Of a stretch of 64,000 bases of DNA, positions 25,297 to 33,679 are shown piece after piece. The notes beneath the pieces were generated by a model, which was not told where the DNA came from, did no database searches, and saw only the letters and a list, made by a program, of their open reading frames with translations. A program made the position numbers and the translations under genes. The stretch comes from an uncultured Oscillospiraceae bacterium (GTDB taxonomy: Bacteria; Bacillota; Clostridia; Oscillospirales; Oscillospiraceae), in NCBI GenBank assembly GCA_910588635.1, contig CAJUPW010000005.1, positions 32,617 through 96,616 on the forward strand, given 5' to 3'. Position 1 is the stretch's first letter. Every line of letters begins with the position of its first letter.

Positions 25297-26067
25297 ATGC
25301 AGCACAAGGTAGAGATATGCGGGGTGAACACCGCCAAGCTGAAGGTACTGAAAAGCAGCGAGACCCAGGAGCTCCTGCGCAAGACCAAGGCGGGGGACGC
25401 CGCCGCCCGGGAGGAGCTGATCGCCGGCAACCTGCGGCTGGTGCTGTCGGTGATCCAGCGGTTCTCCAACCGGGGGGAGAACGCCGATGACCTGTTCCAG
25501 GTGGGGTGCATCGGCCTCATCAAGGCCATTGACAACTTCAACACCGACCTGGACGTGAAGTTCTCCACCTACGGCGTGCCCATGATCGTGGGGGAAATCC
25601 GCCGCTATCTCCGGGACAACAGCACCATGCGGGTGTCCCGGGCCATGCGGGACACGGCCTACAAGGTCCTTCAGGCCAAGGAGGCCTACACGGCCCAGCA
25701 CCAGAAGGAGCCCTCCATCGAGGAGATCGCCAAAATCCTGGACCTGAAGCGGGAGGACGTGGTTTTCGCCCTGGACGCCATTCTGGAGCCGGTGTCCCTC
25801 TACGAGCCGGTGTACTCCGACAGCGGGGACACGGTGTGCGTCATGGATCAGGTGAAGGACAACAAGAATAATGACGAGATGTGGGTGGAGCGCATCGCCC
25901 TGAAGGAGGCGGTGGGCCACCTCACCCAGCGGGAGCGGAAGATTCTCTCTATGCGCTTCTTTCAGGGCAAGACCCAGATGGAGGTGTCCGCCGAGATCGG
26001 CATCTCACAGGCCCAGGTGTCCAGGCTGGAAAAGAACGCCTTGCGGCAGATCAGGAAGGAGATGTAA
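25297..26067 (+). CDS. sigG: Sporulation sigma factor SigG
   Basis: 256-residue late forespore sigma factor. It opens with the SigG-specific QHKVEICGVNTAKLKVL. Region 2: NLRLVLSVIQRFSNRGENAD, then LFQVGCIGLIKAIDNFN, then VKFSTYGVPMIVGEIRRYL. Region 3 follows, and region 4 ends with LTQRERKILSMRFFQGKTQM, then EIGISQAQVSRLEKNALR. The ATG at 25297 is fixed by this conserved start; a longer frame reaches back into the preceding gene. spoIIGA and sigE, its neighbours in Bacillus, are absent here. Translation is probably damped by the leader hairpin. Confidence 0.95.
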   Translation: MQHKVEICGVNTAKLKVLKSSETQELLRKTKAGDAAAREELIAGNLRLVLSVIQRFSNRGENADDLFQVGCIGLIKAIDNFNTDLDVKFSTYGVPMIVGEIRRYLRDNSTMRVSRAMRDTAYKVLQAKEAYTAQHQKEPSIEEIAKILDLKREDVVFALDAILEPVSLYEPVYSDSGDTVCVMDQVKDNKNNDEMWVERIALKEAVGHLTQRERKILSMRFFQGKTQMEVSAEIGISQAQVSRLEKNALRQIRKEM

Positions 26068-26093
26068 AAGTCCCCCCGATTGGGGGACTTTTT
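26066..26093. terminator. Bidirectional terminator between sigG and ZIP gene
   Basis: Stem AGTCCCCC / GGGGGACT, flanked by A and T runs on both sides, placed between two converging genes. Confidence 0.85.
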
Positions 26094-26096
26094 ATG

Positions 26097-26879
26097 TTAT
26101 CCCAAAGCCACATCTAAAATCATCATCAGCAGAAAGCCCGCCATGACCCCCAGGGTGCCCGAGTGGCCCCCCTGGGACAGATTGGCCTCTGGGATCAGCT
26201 CCTCCACCACCACATAGAGCATAGCTCCGGCGGCGAAGGACAGCAGCCAGGGGAGGACCATCTGAACCGTTCCGGCCACCAGCACGGTGAGCAGAGCAAA
26301 GACGGGCTCCACCACCCCCGAAGCGGCTCCGATGAGAAAGGCCTTTCCCTTGCCCGTTCCCTCCTGATACAGGGGCAGAGAGATGGCCGCCCCCTCGGGG
26401 AAGTTCTGAATGCCGATGCCGATGGCCAGAGCGGTGGAGGCGGTAAGCAGAGCGGCGTCGCCGTTCTGAGCCGCCAGGGCGAAGGAGACCCCCACCGCCA
26501 TCCCCTCGGGGATGTTGTGGAGGGTGACGGCCAGCACCAGCAGCGCCGTCCGGCTGGGGGAGGCCCCCCGGTGGAAGGACTCCGGCCCAAAGTGGGGCAG
26601 AAGGAAGTCCATCAGCAGCAGAAAGCCGATGCCCAGGACGGAGCCGCCCGCGGCGGGCAGCCAGCCCGCCTGTCCCAGCTCCTCCGCCTTCTCGATGGCG
26701 GGGATAAGCAGCGACCACATGCTGGCCGCAATCATAACCCCGGCGGCAAAGCCCAGCATCACCCGGTGGAGGGTTTGGGAGTTCTTCCTGCGGAATAAAA
26801 AGACCACGGCGGCCCCGGCGGCGGTCATCAGGGCGGTGAAGCCCGTGCCGGCGGCGGCCCAGGTAAGTGCCTGTAACAC
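26097..26879 (-). CDS. ZIP family metal transporter
   Basis: 260-residue ZIP (ZupT/GufA-like) permease importing divalent metals such as zinc, iron or manganese. About eight helices; the metal-site motifs are LAVTLHNIPEGMAVGV in helix 4 and GIQNFPEGAAISLPL in helix 5. A late VVEELIPEA is also typical. The GTG at 26879 is preferred: GAAAGGG precedes it and the longer frame is not family-like. It lies 64 bases downstream of the PiT gene on the same strand, so the two may be co-transcribed. Metal specificity cannot be read from sequence. Confidence 0.9.
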   Translation of the reverse strand: MLQALTWAAAGTGFTALMTAAGAAVVFLFRRKNSQTLHRVMLGFAAGVMIAASMWSLLIPAIEKAEELGQAGWLPAAGGSVLGIGFLLLMDFLLPHFGPESFHRGASPSRTALLVLAVTLHNIPEGMAVGVSFALAAQNGDAALLTASTALAIGIGIQNFPEGAAISLPLYQEGTGKGKAFLIGAASGVVEPVFALLTVLVAGTVQMVLPWLLSFAAGAMLYVVVEELIPEANLSQGGHSGTLGVMAGFLLMMILDVALG

Positions 26880-26943
26880 GATGTAAGAACCCTTTCTGAA
26901 AGACTCGCAGGCTGAGCGCCTGTACGGTTGCTTCCAGATTAGG

Positions 26944-27972
26944 CTATGCGCACAGGAACAATTTTGCCATCCAATACCCGACGGCGGCGCACCCGGGAAA
27001 GGTGAACAGCCAGGCAAGAGCGACCCTTATGGCCACCGGCCAATCGGGACGGCGCTCTCCCGCGGAGCCCACCCCCAGCAGGGCGGCGGTGCGGGTGTGC
27101 GTGGTGGACACAGGCAATCCCAGGAGTGTGGCGGCGAACAGGCAGGCGATATTGCCCAGGTCTGCGGCCAATCCCTCCCGAGGGCCCAGAGACACCATCT
27201 CCCGGCCCACCGTGTCGATGATTCGCCGGCCTCCCATCAGGGTGCCCAGCGCCATAAACACCGCGCACAGCCCCATGAGCCACAGGGGGATTACAAAAGT
27301 GCCCTCATCGGCCCGGCCCTGGGCCAGGGCGGAGCCCAGAAGAAAGACGCCGATGAACTTCTGGCCGTCCTGGGCCCCATGGAAGAAAGCGGTCGCCGCC
27401 GCCCCGGGAAGCTGAAAAATGCGGAATGTACAGTCAGACAGCCTTACAGATTTCAGCTGTCTAAGCGCCCACCGCCCGGCCCAAAACCCGGCGACGGTTG
27501 ACAGGATTAGGCCAAACAGCACCTTGGCCCAGCAATCCCAGCGGATGCAGGATAAGGAGCCCTCCAACGCCGCCGCCGCCCCGGAGACGCCGGCCACCAG
27601 GGCGTGGCTCTCGCTGGTTGGGATGCCGAAGAACCAGGCCAGCCCCGCCCAGAGGACGATGGCCGTCATGGCGGCGCACAGGGCGGTGAGTGCTGCCCTT
27701 GGCCCGCCCCCGAAGGAGGCGATGGAGTACACCGTCTCTGCCACCGAGGCGTTTACCGAGGTGACGCACAGCACCCCCAGAAAATTGCACACCGCCGCCA
27801 TCAGCACCGCCGGCCGAAAGGGGAGGGCCCCTGTCACCACCGCCCCGGCAATGGCGTTGGGGGCGTCGGTCCAGCCGTTCACCAGCAGAACAGCCAGGGT
27901 GAGCAGAACCGTGCCAAACAGGGCGTAATTTCCACTCAGCTGGCCTAAAAAGTCAAAAAAGGACAGGGGCAT
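26944..27972 (-). CDS. Inorganic phosphate transporter, PiT family
   Basis: 342 residues with about ten membrane helices and the duplicated PiT signature: VNGWTDAPNAIAGAV in the first half and FFHGAQDGQKFIGVF in the second, with GIPTSESHALVAGVSG and GLPVSTTHTRTAALLG as the second pair. PiT carriers move phosphate, in many bacteria as a neutral metal-phosphate complex, so pairing with a ZIP metal carrier downstream makes sense (inference). The ATG at 27972 has GGAGGTG upstream. Confidence 0.92.
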   Translation of the reverse strand: MPLSFFDFLGQLSGNYALFGTVLLTLAVLLVNGWTDAPNAIAGAVVTGALPFRPAVLMAAVCNFLGVLCVTSVNASVAETVYSIASFGGGPRAALTALCAAMTAIVLWAGLAWFFGIPTSESHALVAGVSGAAAALEGSLSCIRWDCWAKVLFGLILSTVAGFWAGRWALRQLKSVRLSDCTFRIFQLPGAAATAFFHGAQDGQKFIGVFLLGSALAQGRADEGTFVIPLWLMGLCAVFMALGTLMGGRRIIDTVGREMVSLGPREGLAADLGNIACLFAATLLGLPVSTTHTRTAALLGVGSAGERRPDWPVAIRVALAWLFTFPGCAAVGYWMAKLFLCA

Positions 27973-28059
27973 GGACAACACCTCCATGCCCCAGATTATG
28001 CGGCTACAACGCCGCGCAGTACATGGGTTCTGTTCTTTTTCAAAAGAAAAGAACACCTG

Positions 28060-29295
28060 TCACCCCCGTCCCCCAGGCGGCGGGGCGTGGCGCTCCCGGC
28101 CCGGGTCTCGGGGCATGGAGGCGGGGGAGATGGCCCCAGGGCCGTATTTGGCCCGGATGGCGTCCATTGCGCCCTCCAGCCGTTCCAGCCGGCGGCGCTT
28201 TTCCTCCCGTCCGGCGGAGAACAGGTCCAGCTGGGCCCCGGCCTCTTCGGCGGGAAGAAGATAGATGGCGGTCACCGTCAAGGCGCGCACCGGACTGGAC
28301 ATATTCCAGCAGCCGCCGGCCAGCTCCATAGCCGCCTGGGTCAGCTCCCGGGCCAGATCGGTGGGCGTCTCCAGCCGGGCCTGGCGGCTGATATCCCGAA
28401 AATTGGGGTCCCGGATGGCAAGGGAGACTCCTTGACACTTCATGCCGTGCCTGCGCAGGCGGACCGCCACCTGGTCGGCAAGCTGGGCAACCCCCGCCCG
28501 GATTTCCTCCTGCCCGTGGAGATCATTGGGGAAGGTATACCCATTTCCGATGGACTTGGGGGGCGTATATTGGCCGGTGGGGGCCACGGGGGAGCGGTCC
28601 TCACCGCTGGCAAAGTCGTGGAGCTGAACGCCGTTTTTTCCCAGGAGCCGGAACAGCTGCTCCCGGTCAAAGGCGGCCAGATCTCCGATGGCGCGGATTC
28701 CAAATTTCTGAAAGGTCTGGGCCGCGGCCCGGCCTACATAGAGCAGGTCGGTGACGGGGAGAGGCCAGACGATCTCTCGAAAGTTTTCCCGGGTGATAAC
28801 GGTGGTGGCGTCCGGCTTTTTGTAGTCGCTGCCCAGCTTGGCGAACACCTTGTTGAAGGACACTCCTACTGAAATGGTCAGACCAAAGCGGCTGCGCATC
28901 TCCTCCCGCAGGCGGTCGGCCAGGGCGCGGGCATCCCCGCCGAACAGGTGGAGGGTGCCGGTGACATCCAGCCAGCTCTCGTCAATGCCGAAGGGCTCCA
29001 CCAGATCGGTGTATTCCTCGTAAAGTGAATTTACTTTACGCGATAAGTCGCTGTACAGCCCGTGATGGGCGGGAAGAAGGACCAGATCGGGGCACTTCTT
29101 CTTGGCCTGCCAGATGGTCTCCGCCGTCTTGACCTGAAAGGCTTTGGCGGGCTCGTTTTTGGCCAGGATGATGCCGTGTCGGCTGGCCGGGTCGCCGCAC
29201 ACCGCCACGGGCAGGTGGCGCAGCTCCGGGTGGGACAGCAGCTCCACCGAGGCGTAGAAGCTGTTCAAATCGCAGTGAAAAATAATCCTATCCAC
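28060..29295 (-). CDS. dinB: DNA polymerase IV (Y family)
   Basis: 411-residue translesion polymerase. Palm acidic residues are visible in IIFHCDLNSFYASVE and PFGIDESWLDVTG; the little-finger region includes SIGNGYTFPNDL. Near the C-terminus AQLDLFS is a sliding-clamp binding motif (QLxLF). It starts at a GTG behind a GGGGGGA site. It is divergent from tgt across a region of nested inverted repeats. No obvious LexA box (CGAAC-N4-GTTCG) was found upstream, so SOS control is not evident. Confidence 0.93.
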   Translation of the reverse strand: MDRIIFHCDLNSFYASVELLSHPELRHLPVAVCGDPASRHGIILAKNEPAKAFQVKTAETIWQAKKKCPDLVLLPAHHGLYSDLSRKVNSLYEEYTDLVEPFGIDESWLDVTGTLHLFGGDARALADRLREEMRSRFGLTISVGVSFNKVFAKLGSDYKKPDATTVITRENFREIVWPLPVTDLLYVGRAAAQTFQKFGIRAIGDLAAFDREQLFRLLGKNGVQLHDFASGEDRSPVAPTGQYTPPKSIGNGYTFPNDLHGQEEIRAGVAQLADQVAVRLRRHGMKCQGVSLAIRDPNFRDISRQARLETPTDLARELTQAAMELAGGCWNMSSPVRALTVTAIYLLPAEEAGAQLDLFSAGREEKRRRLERLEGAMDAIRAKYGPGAISPASMPRDPGRERHAPPPGGRG

Positions 29296-29341
29296 AGTCG
29301 TCCCCCCTCGACCATCAGTATACCTCCAATCCCCCGAAAAG

Positions 29342-29396
29342 TCAAACTAATGTTCCAAAAGTTTGATTTATGGGAAATATTAAATCAAATATTTGA
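29342..29396. promoter_or_regulatory. Nested inverted repeats between dinB and tgt
   Basis: Three overlapping dyads in 55 bases: TCAAACT (29342) with AGTTTGA (29360); TTTGATTTA (29362) with TAAATCAAA (29381); and the continuous palindrome TCAAATATTTGA (29385-29396), which covers part of the -35 of the tgt promoter. The shared unit is TCAAA/TTTGA. This looks like a cluster of regulator sites controlling tgt and perhaps dinB. Confidence 0.5.
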
Positions 29397-29421
29397 CACA
29401 GCGTGCGGTCTAAGGTAGAAT
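29393..29421 (+). promoter_or_regulatory. Strong sigma-A promoter of tgt
   Basis: TTGACA at 29393-29398, 17-base spacer, TAGAAT at 29416-29421. Confidence 0.85.
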
Positions 29422-29458
29422 AGGGGGACTAAAAAAGAAATCATAAAGGGGATTTTTT

Positions 29459-30598
29459 GTGTTTGAGGTATTGAAACAAGAGGGGAGAGCCCGGCGGGGG
29501 GTATTCACCTGCGCCCACGGGGTGGTCCAGACCCCGGTGTTTATGAACGTGGGCACCCAGGGGGCCATCAAGGGGGCGGTGTCCGCCCACGACCTGAAGG
29601 AGATCGGCTGTCAGGTGGAGCTGTCCAACACCTACCACCTCCATCTTCGCCCCGGGGACGGCGTTGTCCGCCAGATGGGCGGGCTTCACAAATTTATGGA
29701 CTGGGACGGCCCCATGCTCACCGACAGCGGGGGCTTTCAGGTCTTTTCCCTGTCCGGCTTGCGGAAGATCACCGAGGAGGGGGTCACCTTCGCTTCCCAC
29801 ATTGACGGCCGGCGCATTTTTATGGGTCCGGAGGAGTCTATGCAGATTCAGTCCAACCTGGGCAGCGACATTGCCATGGCCTTTGATGAGTGCGTGGAGA
29901 ACCCCTCTCCCTACGAGTACGTGAAGGCCTCCTGTGAGCGGACAGCCCGGTGGCTGGAGCGCTGTGTGACAGAGCATAACAGGCTGAATACCTTGCCGGA
30001 TACGGTCAACCCGCAGCAGCAGCTCTTCGGCATCAACCAGGGGGGGACCTACGCCGACCTGCGGGTGCGGCACATGGAGGAGATCGCCAAGCTGGACTGC
30101 GACGGCTACGCCATCGGCGGTCTGGCGGTGGGGGAGCCCACTCAGGTGATGTACGATATCATCGACGCGGTGGAGCCCCACATGCCGGCGGACAAGCCCC
30201 GTTACCTCATGGGGGTGGGGACGCCTTCTAATATTATTGAAGGGGTCGCTCGGGGAGTGGATTTTTTCGACTGCGTCATGCCCGCCCGGAACGCCCGCCA
30301 CGGCAAGCTGTACACCTGGAAGGGGACTGTCAACATCAAAAATGAGAAATACAAGTTAGACCCCCGGCCCATCGACCGGTCGTGTGGCTGCCCCGCCTGC
30401 CGGTCCTTCTCCCGGGCCTACCTGCGCCACCTGATCGTTGCCCAGGAGATGCTGGCCATGCGGCTGGCGGTGCTCCACAACCTGTACTTCTACAATGAGC
30501 TGACGGCCCGTATCCGGGAGAGCATCGACAGCGGGACCTTTGAGGACTTCCGAGCCCGGTACTCCGGCCTGCTGGACCGGCCGTGCCAGGAGGACTAG
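29459..30598 (+). CDS. tgt: tRNA-guanine transglycosylase
   Basis: Exchanges G34 for preQ1 in tRNAs with GUN anticodons, on the way to queuosine. 379 residues: TPVFMNVGTQGAIKG, the binding loop SNTYHLHLRPGD, catalytic Asp in MLTDSGGFQVFSL, GGLAVGEPTQVMYDI, nucleophile Asp in VDFFDCVMPARNARHG, and the zinc site CGCPACRSFSRAYLRHL. It starts at a GTG behind AAAGGGG, directly under the TTGACA promoter. yajC follows, the common tgt-yajC order. A queA gene is not in this stretch. Confidence 0.97.
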   Translation: MFEVLKQEGRARRGVFTCAHGVVQTPVFMNVGTQGAIKGAVSAHDLKEIGCQVELSNTYHLHLRPGDGVVRQMGGLHKFMDWDGPMLTDSGGFQVFSLSGLRKITEEGVTFASHIDGRRIFMGPEESMQIQSNLGSDIAMAFDECVENPSPYEYVKASCERTARWLERCVTEHNRLNTLPDTVNPQQQLFGINQGGTYADLRVRHMEEIAKLDCDGYAIGGLAVGEPTQVMYDIIDAVEPHMPADKPRYLMGVGTPSNIIEGVARGVDFFDCVMPARNARHGKLYTWKGTVNIKNEKYKLDPRPIDRSCGCPACRSFSRAYLRHLIVAQEMLAMRLAVLHNLYFYNELTARIRESIDSGTFEDFRARYSGLLDRPCQED

Positions 30599-30617
30599 AG
30601 AAATTTGCCAAAAGGGC

Positions 30618-30646
30618 TTGTCAACCGGAGAATTATCCGCTATAAT
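30618..30646 (+). promoter_or_regulatory. Sigma-A promoter of yajC and SCIFF region
   Basis: TTGTCA at 30618-30623 and TATAAT at 30641-30646, 17-base spacer, 58 bases before the yajC start. Confidence 0.8.
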
Positions 30647-30704
30647 AGCTTTTACTGCGTTGATTCTGTTGACAAAGTGATTTTAAACCTTGGAGGAAAG
30701 ATTT

Positions 30705-30989
30705 ATGACTGATCCTAGTTTTATCATTATGCTCGTTCTGATGCTCGCGATGCTGTACTTCTTCATGATCCGCCCGGAGAATAAGCGGAAGAAGGAGGCA
30801 CAGAACCTGCGGGATTCCCTGAAGGTGGGCGATGTCATCACCACCATCGGCGGCATTGTGGGCACCATCTGTAAGGTGGACGAGAGCACCATCGTCATCG
30901 AAACCAGCGCCGACCGGGTGCGCATCGAGTTTACCAAATGGGCTGTGTCCACCAAGAACGTGGCCTCCGAGCAGCCCGCCAACAACTAA
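30705..30989 (+). CDS. yajC: Preprotein translocase subunit YajC
   Basis: 94-residue single-span inner-membrane protein that associates with SecDF-YidC. N-terminal helix SFIIMLVLMLAMLYFFMIRP, then the conserved RPENKRKKEAQNLRDSL, KVGDVITTIGGIVGTI and the beta-rich tail. The ATG at 30705 follows TTGGAGGAAAG; an in-frame ATG 15 bases earlier lacks a site. It leads into the SCIFF genes, the order commonly seen in Clostridia. Confidence 0.94.
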   Translation: MTDPSFIIMLVLMLAMLYFFMIRPENKRKKEAQNLRDSLKVGDVITTIGGIVGTICKVDESTIVIETSADRVRIEFTKWAVSTKNVASEQPANN

Positions 30990-31006
30990 AAAACAGGCAT
31001 GTCTTT

Positions 31007-31052
31007 CGCCCTCCCCGCATAGGTTTTACCAAACCGTGGGGGAGGGTGTTTT
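31007..31052 (+). promoter_or_regulatory. Terminator-like hairpin masking the next ribosome site
   Basis: CGCCCTCCCC (31007-31016) pairs with GGGGAGGGTG (31039-31048), with an inner GGTTT/AAACC stem, followed by four T and then the ATG at 31053. The only good Shine-Dalgarno of the next gene (GGGGGAGGG) is in the 3' arm. It could act both as an attenuator after yajC and as a translation block; the same design precedes sigG. Confidence 0.65.
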
Positions 31053-31475
31053 ATGAAAAAACGGGAGCGAAGTACGGAGGAGCTGGGCGGCCAGTGGCTC
31101 AATGCCATGTGCGACGTACTGGTCGGCGGGGCGCTGGCGGGGGCAGCGGCGGTCCTGGCCTTGCTGCTGTGCGCCGTGCTGGTGTCTGCCGGCGTGATGC
31201 CCGTGGGGGCCATGTACGGGGCTGTGCTGGCTGTCTGTGTTCTGGGGGCCGTCGTGGGCGGGGCCTTTGCCGTCCGCCGGGTAAACGGCCCCTCTCTGCC
31301 TGTTGGGCTGGGCGTGGGAGCGGTGCTGTTCCTGCTGCTGCTCACCGCCGGGAGCATCGCCTGCGAGGGGGCCTCCATCGCCAACGGCGGGGCTGGAATT
31401 TTGTGCGCCTGCCTGTGCGGCGGAGCCATTCCCGGTCTATTGGCAAGAAAACCCAAGAAAAAAAGAAGAAGATGA
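31053..31475 (+). CDS. TIGR04086 family membrane protein
   Basis: 140 residues, four hydrophobic helices (around 25-48, 52-72, 85-105 and 108-128) with a basic tail (ARKPKKKRRR). This is the TIGR04086 group, found in Clostridia between yajC and the SCIFF genes. Function is unknown; by context it may help in export or maturation of the SCIFF peptide. Its start lies directly behind the hairpin at 31007-31052. Confidence 0.85.
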   Translation: MKKRERSTEELGGQWLNAMCDVLVGGALAGAAAVLALLLCAVLVSAGVMPVGAMYGAVLAVCVLGAVVGGAFAVRRVNGPSLPVGLGVGAVLFLLLLTAGSIACEGASIANGGAGILCACLCGGAIPGLLARKPKKKRRR

Positions 31476-31557
31476 TTGAAATTTTCAGGGCGCTGTGTTA
31501 TAATTACAGCCACTATGGCAGAATCTGCTGTAAGCAACCTAACAGGAGGAGATACCA

Positions 31558-31695
31558 ATGAAACACATTCAGACCTTGAACGGGGCCACCCTGAAGGCCA
31601 GCGCCGCCAAGGGCGGCTGCGGCGAGTGCCAGACCTCTTGCCAGTCCGCCTGCAAGACTTCCTGCACCGTCGCCAACCAGAAGTGCGAGAACTAG
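31558..31695 (+). CDS. scfA: SCIFF ribosomal peptide precursor
   Basis: Exactly 45 residues with six cysteines, matching the name 'six cysteines in forty-five'. It starts MKHIQTLNGATLKAS and has cysteines at 21, 24, 28, 32, 36 and 43 (core GGCGECQTSCQSACKTSC). In characterised systems the partner radical SAM enzyme forms a thioether bond between a cysteine and a threonine; the biological role of the mature peptide is unknown. A strong AGGAGG site lies ahead of the ATG. It is in a different frame from the longer open stretch that covers it. Confidence 0.96.
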   Translation: MKHIQTLNGATLKASAAKGGCGECQTSCQSACKTSCTVANQKCEN

Positions 31696-31786
31696 TAAAT
31701 CCAACAGCCTGAAAGGGCGGGCGCTTTTGCGCCTGCCTTTTTGCTGTCCGTTTCTCCGCGATTCCAAAAGACAGGAGGTAATGTAT

Positions 31787-32179
31787 ATGCGGCCATATTA
31801 CCTGATTTTTTTCCTGATGCTTGGCGCTGTGATATACTTTCTTTACTCCCGGGGGCTGGCAGTGACAAAGTGTATCGCCGCAGTCCTGTTTGTGTTTCGG
31901 GCCGGACGGGATGCGGACCGGGTGAAGATAGACTCCTGCAACGGCTGGGTCCGGCATTTGGGCCGCTTTCGTCAGGGCCGGACCTATGAATTTTCCTTTG
32001 AGGCCCGGCTTTCCAAGGGAGAGGCAGAGGTGTCTCTGCTGGACAGAGACAAGCGCCCGCTTCTGAGGCTGAACAGGCAGTGCCCCACTGGCACGATCAA
32101 GCTGGAGGAGAGATATGATCTGCGCTGGGAATTTCAAAACGCGACCGGACAGTGTGAGCTGAGCTGGAGAGAAATTTAA
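31787..32179 (+). CDS. Hypothetical single-span protein between SCIFF and its maturase
   Basis: 130 residues. One membrane helix at about 5-22 (LIFFLMLGAVIYFLYS), then a second weaker hydrophobic patch and a domain of alternating strands: RVKIDSCNGWVRHLGRF, YEFSFEARLSKGEAEV, SLLDRDKRPLLRLN, ending LRWEFQNATGQCELSW. The ATG at 31787 follows AGGAGGTAATGTAT. No family recognised. Its place between the peptide gene and the maturase gene, 15 bases before the latter, is not the usual adjacent layout and ties it to the SCIFF unit. Confidence 0.75.
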   Translation: MRPYYLIFFLMLGAVIYFLYSRGLAVTKCIAAVLFVFRAGRDADRVKIDSCNGWVRHLGRFRQGRTYEFSFEARLSKGEAEVSLLDRDKRPLLRLNRQCPTGTIKLEERYDLRWEFQNATGQCELSWREI

Positions 32180-32194
32180 ACGGGAGGAAAAAAC

Positions 32195-33616
32195 ATGACA
32201 ACCGTACATACCTTTACCGCCCTGGGGCAGTACCTGGCGGCGGACGTGAACAGCGGGGCGGTCCATGTGCTGGACAAGCTGACCTACGACCTGCTCAGCG
32301 GAGCGGGGGATGGGCCGCTGGGGGAGGAGCTGCCCTCTGATCTGGCGGACAGGCTGCCTCAGTACGACCGGGCCGGCCTGGAGGAGGGCTGGCAGGAGCT
32401 GCTGGAGCTGCAAAAGGCGGGGCTGCTCTTCACCACCGACGACTATCTGGACCCGGAGGCAGCTATGGCCTTGCCCAAGGCGGCGGTGGTAAAGGCACTG
32501 TGCCTCCATGTGTCCCACGACTGCAACCTGCGGTGTAAGTACTGCTTTGCCTCCACCGGCGACTTCGGTACCGGCTGCCGGATGACCATGGACGCCCACA
32601 CCGCGAAAAAGGCCATCGACTGGGTAGTGGCCAAGTCGGGCAAGCGGCGGAACATTGAGGTGGACTTTTTCGGCGGCGAGCCCCTGATGGCGCTGGACAC
32701 AGTGAAGCGGACGGTGGAGTACGCCCGGTCTCTGGAGGAAAAGCATGACAAGGTATTCCGCTTTACCATTACAACCAACGGAATCCTCCTGGACGACAAC
32801 AGCATCGACTATATCAACCGGGAGATGTCCAATGTGGTCCTTTCTCTGGACGGCCGGCAGGAGATCAACGACCGGATGCGCCCCACCGTCAACGGGAAGG
32901 GCAGCTATGAGGTGATTGTCCCCAAATTCCAGAAGCTGACGGCGGGACGTGGAACCAAGGATTACTATGTCCGGGGCACCTTCACCCGGGACAATCTGGA
33001 CTTTGCTCAGGATGTGCTCCACATGGGGGACCTGGGCTTCCGCCATGTGTCGGTGGAGCCTTGCAGCGGCCCCGCCGGCGACCCCTTCGCCATCCGGGAG
33101 GAGGACCTGGACAGGGTAGAGGAGGAGTATGAAAAACTGGCCCGCGCCCTGATGGACCGGAACGACATCAACTTTTTCCACTTTAACGTGGACCTGGCTC
33201 AGGGCCCTTGCGTCATCAAGCGGCTGCGGGGCTGCGGTGCCGGCTGCGAGTATGTGGCCGTCACCCCCGATGGGGACATTTATCCCTGTCATCAGTTTGT
33301 GGGGAAAGAAGAATTTCGCATGGGCAGCGTCCACGATGGGTCCTTTGATATGGACATCTCTGGTCAATTTGCCCAACAGAATGTGTATACCCGTCCGGCC
33401 TGCCGGGAGTGCTGGGCCAGGTTCTACTGCAGCGGGGGCTGTTCCGCCTCCAATCTGCTTGTCAATGGCGACATAACAAGGTCTAACGAGGTGGCCTGCG
33501 CAATGGAACGCAAGCGTCTTGAGTGCGCCATCGCCCTGAACGCCATCGCCGCCGGGATGGGGGAAGGGCAAAATACAGAATGTAATAATACGAACTGTAA
33601 TCTTTGCGAGCGCTAG
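32195..33616 (+). CDS. scfB: SCIFF maturase, radical SAM/SPASM enzyme
   Basis: 473-residue radical SAM enzyme that installs thioether links in the SCIFF peptide. The N-terminal 90 residues form a peptide-recognition (RRE-like) domain. Then comes the SAM cluster motif SHDCNLRCKYCFASTG (C-x3-C-x2-C), the GGEPL motif in DFFGGEPLMALD, and a C-terminal SPASM region with cysteines in LRGCGAGCEYVAVTPDGD, YPCHQFVG and PACRECWARFYCSGGCSA. The last residues carry a further cysteine cluster (CNNTNCNLCER). It ends the yajC-TIGR04086-scfA unit; a hairpin follows. Confidence 0.96.
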   Translation: MTTVHTFTALGQYLAADVNSGAVHVLDKLTYDLLSGAGDGPLGEELPSDLADRLPQYDRAGLEEGWQELLELQKAGLLFTTDDYLDPEAAMALPKAAVVKALCLHVSHDCNLRCKYCFASTGDFGTGCRMTMDAHTAKKAIDWVVAKSGKRRNIEVDFFGGEPLMALDTVKRTVEYARSLEEKHDKVFRFTITTNGILLDDNSIDYINREMSNVVLSLDGRQEINDRMRPTVNGKGSYEVIVPKFQKLTAGRGTKDYYVRGTFTRDNLDFAQDVLHMGDLGFRHVSVEPCSGPAGDPFAIREEDLDRVEEEYEKLARALMDRNDINFFHFNVDLAQGPCVIKRLRGCGAGCEYVAVTPDGDIYPCHQFVGKEEFRMGSVHDGSFDMDISGQFAQQNVYTRPACRECWARFYCSGGCSASNLLVNGDITRSNEVACAMERKRLECAIALNAIAAGMGEGQNTECNNTNCNLCER

Positions 33617-33679
33617 ACTTTCGAGGACTTCGCCCTATATTTAGACGCCAGCTTAGACCCGGATACCAGATTTAGCATC

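Noticed and set aside
29295..29345. LexA box upstream of dinB
   Set aside because: No sequence matching CGAAC-N4-GTTCG was found; the TCAAA dyads nearby are different.
30986..33571. 861-codon minus-strand frame across the SCIFF region
   Set aside because: It would span antisense to three convincing genes (TIGR04086, SCIFF, maturase); no motif and no ribosome site.
33617..33679. Possible coding remnant after scfB
   Set aside because: A short open stretch (FEDFALYLDASLDPDTRFSI) has no start or ribosome site and no recognisable family; too short to support.
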